This document shows positions 16,648-20,260 of a stretch of DNA of 20,260 nt, in pieces. Under the pieces are notes generated by a model, which saw only the letters and a list, made by a program, of their open reading frames with translations, was not told where the DNA came from and searched no databases. Numbering within the stretch: position 1 is the first letter of the stretch; each line of letters opens with the position of its first letter. The stretch covers positions 1-20,260 of the forward strand of contig JAEWEN010000019.1 in NCBI GenBank assembly GCA_023389275.1, written 5' to 3'. The position numbers and the translations under genes are program-made. The stretch comes from Bacillota bacterium. Lineage in GTDB: Bacteria > Bacillota > Clostridia > Clostridiales > Caloramatoraceae.

Positions 16648-17025
16648 TTATGTAAGTGCATTTTTTATTAGATCGTAATCTATAACACTAAAATCCTCTA
16701 AAACACTTTCTGGCCAATCTCTTAAAGGCTTGTTATTTAAAAGCCTATAAGCAGCTTCTATACTGTTTTCAATTAACATTACAGAATCCATATCAGCCAT
16801 ATCTTGTGGCTTTAGGGATATAGCTACTGATTTGTATGGTGTCTCGTTTGGTTTAATACTTCCCATAAGAGGGTGTGTTAAAAGTTTGTGACCTTTGTGA
16901 ATATAATCTCTTACCTTAATCATTACATCTATTAAAGTACCATCTACCCACTCTACGTCAAATTTACCTTCAAAACTTTCATATGAAAGTTTATTGTTAG
17001 TTATAATTATTGGTTTTACAATCAC
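16648..17025 (-). CDS. grdX: GrdX, conserved protein of glycine reductase operons
   Basis: A 125-residue soluble protein of unknown function, found as the first gene of many grd operons. Visible features are KPIIITNNKLSYESF at the N-terminus, a central KGHKLLTHPLMGSIKPNETPYKS with a conserved-looking HPLMGS-PN motif, and an acidic C-terminal half; no membrane segments or known catalytic motif. The longer reading starts at GTG 17034, but that GTG is part of the GAGGTG ribosome-binding site (17037-17032). The GTG at 17025-17023, six bases downstream, is the better start. It is directly behind the glycine riboswitch and 9 bases before trxB. The identification as GrdX rests on sequence resemblance and position; no biochemical role can be assigned. 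Confidence 0.9.
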   Translation of the reverse strand: MIVKPIIITNNKLSYESFEGKFDVEWVDGTLIDVMIKVRDYIHKGHKLLTHPLMGSIKPNETPYKSVAISLKPQDMADMDSVMLIENSIEAAYRLLNNKPLRDWPESVLEDFSVIDYDLIKNALT

Positions 17026-17056
17026 TTTATCCACCTCTTATGTTGTATTTTAAGTT

Positions 17057-17091
17057 AAAAAACAAAAAGAGAGTGTATTGCCTACACTCTC
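17057..17091 (-). terminator. Riboswitch-controlled terminator before grdX
   Basis: In minus-strand RNA, GAGAGTGTA (17091-17083) pairs perfectly with TACACTCTC (17077-17069) around a 5-base loop, followed by TTTTTG and TTTTT. It lies between the glycine aptamer and grdX. The first three bases of its 5' arm (17091-17089) are also the last three of a competing upstream hairpin (17089-17105), so the two cannot form fully together. Confidence 0.88.
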
Positions 17092-17216
17092 ACGGTTATC
17101 ATGAGTCCTGTCCATAAGTAGTTCCTTTGCCTGAAAGTTCATTAACAACGGCTACGTTAACTTACCCCTTCGGCGCCTCAACTTTATGTCGAAGTCTCTC
17201 CCACTTACTTCATTCA
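17089..17216 (-). promoter_or_regulatory. Glycine riboswitch, single aptamer plus 3' ghost hairpin
   Basis: The minus strand carries the hallmark glycine (gcvT-type) aptamer segments in order: GGGAGAGAC (17202-17194), GGCGCCGAAGGGGTAAG (about 17177-17161) and CTTTCAGGCAAAGGAAC (17137-17121). A short P1 pairs AAGTA (17210-17206) with TACTT (17120-17116). Only one full aptamer is present. Just after it, CTCAT (17105-17101) pairs with GTGAG (17093-17089), including one G.U, in the position of the ghost helix of singlet glycine riboswitches. This helix shares bases with the terminator that follows. The simplest reading is a transcriptional ON switch: glycine stabilises the aptamer and ghost helix, blocks the terminator and allows grdX-grdD expression. 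The aptamer identity is firm; the switching direction is inferred. Confidence 0.93.
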
Positions 17217-17253
17217 GACTATGTTATTTTTTGAACAACCTTTGTTTAACTTT

Positions 17254-17283
17254 ATTATAGACTATAATTTAACTTTGTGCCAT
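17254..17283 (-). promoter_or_regulatory. Candidate promoter of the glycine reductase operon
   Basis: Minus-strand ATGGCA (17283-17278) is 18 bases from a perfect TATAAT (17259-17254), about 35 bases upstream of the riboswitch. The -35 matches TTGACA at four of six positions. The transcript would start near 17247 and include the whole aptamer. The -10 is convincing; the -35 is moderate. Confidence 0.5.
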
Positions 17284-17524
17284 CGGTATTTCAAATATGT
17301 TAAATTAAATTTTTTTATGTTCATTCTTTCAAATTTCAGTTTTTTCATTTTGATTTTCCCTTATTTACCGTAACAATTATGAATATTTAGCAATATTACT
17401 CTTGCATATTTTTATTTTACTACAATTTTCGCAAGTTTTTTACATGGTATTACTTTACATTTTTTACTTTTATTTTAGATATTTGTTAATATAAGTTACT
17501 ATTTTTAAACTAATTATGAACAAA
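17284..17524 (-). other. AT-rich spacer between grd promoter and degV terminator
   Basis: About 240 bases of very AT-rich DNA upstream of the glycine reductase promoter. I see no gene, RNA family or clear repeat. A 28-codon frame (17348-17262, minus) with many lysines starts about nine bases after AAGGG, but its end overlaps the candidate promoter and it has no recognisable feature. Regulatory protein sites for the operon may lie here; none could be identified with confidence. Confidence 0.5.
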
Positions 17525-17573
17525 ATAAAAAAAATAGCAGAACGCGTCATATTGTATTTTATGCACGTTCTGC
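17525..17573 (-). terminator. Intrinsic terminator after degV
   Basis: In minus-strand RNA, GCAGAACG (17573-17566) pairs with CGTTCTGC (17544-17537), with further inner pairing of CATA and TATG. A TATTTTTTTTATTTTG run follows. It ends the trmL-degV transcript before the glycine reductase promoter region. Confidence 0.85.
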
Positions 17574-17617
17574 CATAATAATGATAAATATTGATAAATT
17601 TATCTCATAATATTAAA

Positions 17618-18463
17618 TTATTTCTCAAAGAAAAACACTCCAACTGTGCCAGGACCAGCGTAAGTAGCTATTACGCTTCCTACACTAACACATTGAACAT
17701 CTTCCTTTATATTTTCATCTTTAAGCATACTTTTAAATATTTCCATATCCTCGCTAGCAGCTACATTTCCTATAGCAAATGTTAAGTCTGTGTTTGGATT
17801 ATTTTCTTTTACATAATTAAGCAGAGTTTTTAGAGCTTTTTTGCGCCCTCTTACTTTTTCAAATACATCTATTTTCCCATCTTCCATATGTAAAACCGGT
17901 TTAATGTTTAAAAGTGTTCCAACAGCAGCATGAACACTAGATATTCTACCGCCTTTTCTTATATACTCTAAATCATCAACAGCAAAGGCAACCCTTACTT
18001 TATCAGAAAGATGTTTTAGTTTTTCTACAATCACTTCTAAAGGTTCTTCTTTTTCAAGCATTTTTACAGCTTCTTGTACTAGAGCACCTGTTGCAAAACT
18101 AACTCCTTTAGAATCTATTACATGTATTTCACCTTCATCTTTAAGCATATCCTTTGCTATACATGCAGATTGATAAGTTCCACTTAATTTTGATGATATA
18201 TGAATAGAAATTATCTTATATCCCTTTGATAGTATTTCTTCAAACTCATCACAAAATGTTTTAGGATTTACCTGTGATGTTTTAGGAAGTTTATCACCTT
18301 TATCAAGCATTTCAAGTAAATCTTCTTCCTTTATTTCTACACCATCTTTATACACTTTACCTTCAAACTCAATTGTAAGTGGTAAAACCTTAACATTGCC
18401 CCTGTTAATAACCTCTTCAGGAACACCTGCTGTACTATCTGTAACTATATATATTTTTTCCAT
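17618..18463 (-). CDS. DegV family fatty-acid-binding protein
   Basis: Cytoplasmic protein of the DegV/FakB family, which binds a fatty acid and presents it to a FakA-type kinase. The 281-residue product shows the N-terminal IVTDSTAGVPEEV, the SQVNP segment, HISSKLSGTYQSA (ligand-binding loop) and LEYIRKGGRIS typical of the family. The longest reading begins at GTG 18475, but the ATG at 18463-18461 lies five bases after GGAGG and gives MEKIYIVTDSTAG, so it is preferred. It is the second gene of a trmL-degV unit (19-base gap). Most genomes of this group carry several DegV paralogues, and no FakA partner is nearby, so its exact ligand cannot be stated. Confidence 0.93.
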   Translation of the reverse strand: MEKIYIVTDSTAGVPEEVINRGNVKVLPLTIEFEGKVYKDGVEIKEEDLLEMLDKGDKLPKTSQVNPKTFCDEFEEILSKGYKIISIHISSKLSGTYQSACIAKDMLKDEGEIHVIDSKGVSFATGALVQEAVKMLEKEEPLEVIVEKLKHLSDKVRVAFAVDDLEYIRKGGRISSVHAAVGTLLNIKPVLHMEDGKIDVFEKVRGRKKALKTLLNYVKENNPNTDLTFAIGNVAASEDMEIFKSMLKDENIKEDVQCVSVGSVIATYAGPGTVGVFFFEK

Positions 18464-18482
18464 AATTACCTCCACTATATGT

Positions 18483-18950
18483 TTATTTCATATTTGGATA
18501 TCCAATTTGTCTTAAAGCTTCATACAATACTAAAGAAGCTGTGTTTGCAAGATTTAGAGATCTTGTTGTTGACTTTATCATAGGAACTCTTATTGCTGTT
18601 TCCTTAAATAAGTCATTTATACTATCTGGAACTCCTGATGACTCTCTTCCAAACATTATAAAATCTCCATCTTCAAATTTCACATCACTATGAAAATTTT
18701 CTGCTTTTGTAGTTGATAAAAATATTCTTTTATCCTTATTAATTTTATAAAACTCTTCAAAACTATCATAATATGTTAAATCAATATCTTTCCAATAATC
18801 AAGTCCTGCTCTTTTTAACATTTTATCATCTACAGAAAATCCTAAAGGTTTTATAAGATGGAGCTTTGTATTAGTTAAAACACATGTCCTTCCAATACTA
18901 CCAGTATTATGTGGAATTTCCGGTTGATATAAAACAATATTTAAACTCAT
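18483..18950 (-). CDS. trmL: tRNA (cytidine/uridine(34)-2'-O)-methyltransferase
   Basis: SPOUT-superfamily methyltransferase that 2'-O-methylates the wobble base of certain leucine tRNAs using S-adenosylmethionine. The 155-residue product has the family N-terminus MSLNIVLYQPEIPHNTGSIGRTC, the knot-forming FGRESSGVP segment, and the C-terminal RSLNLANTASLVLYEALRQIG. A longer reading begins at TTG 18962 within the TTGGAGG ribosome-binding site; the ATG at 18950, about six bases after GGAGG, is the natural start. It is the first gene of trmL-degV, with a likely promoter just upstream, and it is divergent from splB. TrmL (YibK) versus CspR naming is a matter of convention. Confidence 0.94.
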   Translation of the reverse strand: MSLNIVLYQPEIPHNTGSIGRTCVLTNTKLHLIKPLGFSVDDKMLKRAGLDYWKDIDLTYYDSFEEFYKINKDKRIFLSTTKAENFHSDVKFEDGDFIMFGRESSGVPDSINDLFKETAIRVPMIKSTTRSLNLANTASLVLYEALRQIGYPNMK

Positions 18951-18989
18951 TTTTGCCTCCAAGGTAATTTAAAATAAAACACAAATAAT

Positions 18990-19017
18990 ATTTTATCATA
19001 ATATATCATTTATGTAA
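18990..19017 (-). promoter_or_regulatory. Candidate promoter for trmL-degV
   Basis: Minus-strand TTACAT (19017-19012) is 16 bases from TAAAAT (18995-18990), with TGA directly upstream forming an extended -10. It is about 40 bases before the trmL start. The base composition makes chance matches possible. Confidence 0.45.
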
Positions 19018-19087
19018 TTATCATTTATTTTTGTTTTACATATTTACTAGAAAACAAGAAAAACTACTATATAAGGGAGTGATTATA

Positions 19088-20107
19088 TTGATATTTAAAC
19101 CACTGCAGGTTTTTTTCGAACCTGGTAGCTTAAACTATCCTTTAGGTAAAGAGTTACACGATAAGTTTAAATCTTCAAACGTACCAATATACAAGTTAAA
19201 TGAATATAACAAACTTAGTAAAACCTTCGAAAATCCTTCTAAATTCTACTCCTACTCTAAAAGTAGTTTAGTTGTAGGTGTTAAAAAAAGCATGAAGCTT
19301 ATGCCATGTAAACCATCTGCTGATTATAGCTTTTCATTAGTTACAGGATGCCCTGGAAGTTGTCAGTACTGTTATCTTCAAACTAATCAATCTTTAAAAC
19401 CTTTTACAAGAGTTTATGTAAACAGAGAAGAAATTTTCAATAATATAGATAAACATATTTCTTCTAATCTACCTAATATTACTACATTTGAACTTGCTAG
19501 TACAGGAGATCCTTTATCAGTAGAGCATTTAACAGGATCTGTAGCATCCGCAGTAGAGTTTTTCTCTAATAAAGAAAATGGAAGACTAAGACTTGTAACT
19601 AAATTTTCATATGTAGAACCACTACTTAATATAAAACACAACAATCGTACAAAAGTAAGATTTACTATTAACTCTAATTATGTTATAAAAAACTTTGAAT
19701 TTAATACAGATAATTTAGAAGATAGACTTAATGCTGCTTCTAAAATTCATCTTGCAGGCTATCCTTTAGGTTTTATAATAGGACCTATTATGATGTATGA
19801 CGGATATGAAGAAGAATATAAATCTATGCTTGAAAATTTAAGAAATATTATTAAAAATCCTGATGAGGCTAATATAACCTTTGAGCTTATTCAATACAGA
19901 TTTACCGCAAAGTCGAAAAAAGTTATATCTGAAAGATTTCCAAATACCAAATTAGATCTTAACGAAGAAAATAGATTTAAAAAATGGGGACCATATGGAG
20001 TTTATAAATATGTATATCCTAAAGAAGATTCATCAAAACTTAAAGAATTTTTCTTTGAAAATATAAAAAAATATTTTCCGAACTCTACAATTGAATACTT
20101 TACGTAA
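19088..20107 (+). CDS. splB: Spore photoproduct lyase (radical SAM)
   Basis: Radical S-adenosylmethionine enzyme that reverses the UV-induced spore photoproduct (5-thyminyl-5,6-dihydrothymine) in germinating spores. The best start is TTG at 19088, about six bases after AAGGGAGTG, giving 339 residues; Bacillus subtilis SplB has 342. The iron-sulfur motif is Cys88-x3-Cys92-x2-Cys95 in GCPGSCQYCYLQT, and the C-terminus NSTIEYFT is like that of known enzymes. The residue aligned with the hydrogen-donor Cys141 of B. subtilis appears to be Ser138 (FELASTGD), whereas a cysteine occurs at position 74 (MPCKPSADY) where B. subtilis has serine. The gene stands alone, divergent from trmL. Forespore expression is expected, but I could not identify a SigG-type promoter. 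Confidence 0.95.
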   Translation: MIFKPLQVFFEPGSLNYPLGKELHDKFKSSNVPIYKLNEYNKLSKTFENPSKFYSYSKSSLVVGVKKSMKLMPCKPSADYSFSLVTGCPGSCQYCYLQTNQSLKPFTRVYVNREEIFNNIDKHISSNLPNITTFELASTGDPLSVEHLTGSVASAVEFFSNKENGRLRLVTKFSYVEPLLNIKHNNRTKVRFTINSNYVIKNFEFNTDNLEDRLNAASKIHLAGYPLGFIIGPIMMYDGYEEEYKSMLENLRNIIKNPDEANITFELIQYRFTAKSKKVISERFPNTKLDLNEENRFKKWGPYGVYKYVYPKEDSSKLKEFFFENIKKYFPNSTIEYFT

Positions 20108-20150
20108 AAAAATAAAAGAGATTGCTTTTTTAGCAATCTCTTTTATTTTC
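20106..20150. terminator. Bidirectional terminator between splB and tRNA-Ser
   Basis: A 12-bp perfect stem, AAAAGAGATTGC (20114-20125) with GCAATCTCTTTT (20133-20144), lies 6 bases after the splB stop codon. On the plus strand it is followed by TTTTATTTTC, and on the minus strand by TTTTATTTTTTTA. It can end both splB and the convergent tRNA-Ser transcript. Confidence 0.88.
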
Positions 20151-20168
20151 CGTAGTAACTACTGTTAT

Positions 20169-20259
20169 TGGCGGAGAGAGTGGGATTCGAACCCACGGTA
20201 GAGTCACCCCTACGCCGGTTTTCAAGACCGGTGCCTTAAACCAACTCGACCATCTCTCC
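20169..20259 (-). tRNA. tRNA-Ser (anticodon UGA)
   Basis: A complete 91-base serine tRNA including encoded CCA (20171-20169). The acceptor arms GGAGAGA (20259-20253) and TCTCTCC (20179-20173) pair fully, with discriminator G. The anticodon loop CUUGAAA, closed by CCGGU/ACCGG, gives anticodon UGA (20224-20222), which reads UCA and other UCN codons. The long variable arm and the GGTTCGAATCC T-arm are typical of tRNA-Ser. It is transcribed toward splB and shares its terminator. Confidence 0.97.
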
Positions 20260-20260
20260 A

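Noticed and set aside
17101..17220. Tandem (two-aptamer) glycine riboswitch
   Set aside because: Only one set of the conserved glycine-binding segments is present. The bases between the aptamer and the terminator hold just a short hairpin.
17267..17282. Sigma-54-like TGGCAC element upstream of the grd operon
   Set aside because: TGGCAC matches the -24 box, but the bases where TTGC should fall at -12 read TTAAA/TAAAT. The same bases form part of a better sigma-A promoter with TATAAT.
17278..17293. CcpA cre-like sequence TGAAATACCGATGGCA overlapping the -35 box
   Set aside because: It fits the consensus only if two extra bases are allowed in the middle, so the match is not reliable in such AT-rich DNA.
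17262..17348. 28-codon lysine-rich frame on the minus strand upstream of the grd riboswitch
   Set aside because: The ribosome-binding site is weak, there is no known homologue that I recognise, and its 3' end overlaps the candidate promoter. The amino-acid composition simply follows AT-rich DNA.
1..20260. CRISPR arrays, insertion sequences, prophage or attachment sites
   Set aside because: I saw no regularly spaced repeats, transposase or integrase frames, or terminal inverted repeats. Apart from intergenic structures, the window is filled by housekeeping and fermentation genes.

Overview
This window looks like chromosome from a low-GC, anaerobic, spore-forming, amino-acid-fermenting Firmicute, most like Peptostreptococcaceae such as Clostridioides and relatives. 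Grounds: very AT-rich intergenic DNA, strong GGAGG ribosome-binding sites, frequent TTG/GTG starts, a complete selenium-dependent glycine reductase operon, and a spore photoproduct lyase gene. I cannot name a species from this sequence alone.

Layout. (1) Positions 1-2398, minus strand: the 5' part of rnr (RNase R, running off the left edge) and secG, cut off from the upstream glycolytic genes by a terminator. (2) 2447-8490, minus: the lower-glycolysis operon gapA-pgk-tpiA-gpmI-eno, with a probable promoter, a long sense-strand hairpin between gapA and pgk, and a terminator after eno. (3) 8534-9214, minus: a DUF554-type membrane protein gene. (4) 9270-17283, minus: the glycine reductase operon, in transcription order promoter, glycine riboswitch with terminator, grdX, trxB, trxA, grdE, grdA, grdB, internal terminator, grdC, grdD, final terminator. 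(5) 17284-17617: AT-rich spacer ending in the degV terminator. (6) 17618-18950, minus: trmL-degV with their own promoter. (7) 19088-20107, plus: splB. (8) 20169-20259, minus: a complete tRNA-Ser(UGA), sharing a bidirectional terminator with splB.

How the genes work together. GrdE plus GrdB (protein B) bind glycine through a pyruvoyl group. The carboxymethyl group passes to the selenocysteine of GrdA, and GrdC/GrdD (protein C) release acetyl phosphate. Electrons come from NADPH through TrxB and TrxA. The glycine-sensing leader should turn the operon on when glycine is present. The neighbouring glycolytic operon supplies ATP and pyruvate by the other main route.

Two genes, grdA and grdB, contain in-frame UGA codons that must be read as selenocysteine. 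Plain ORF calling truncates both; here they are joined, and a candidate SECIS hairpin is located just downstream of each UGA. Several start sites are also corrected, because the longest reading frame begins inside the Shine-Dalgarno sequence (secG, grdE, grdX, degV, trmL) or upstream of it (gapA, splB).

I found no wholly unknown system. The observations most worth following are the RNA-level controls (riboswitch platform, grdB/grdC terminator, gapA/pgk hairpin), the apparently relocated hydrogen-donor cysteine of SplB, and the atypical active site of the thioredoxin.
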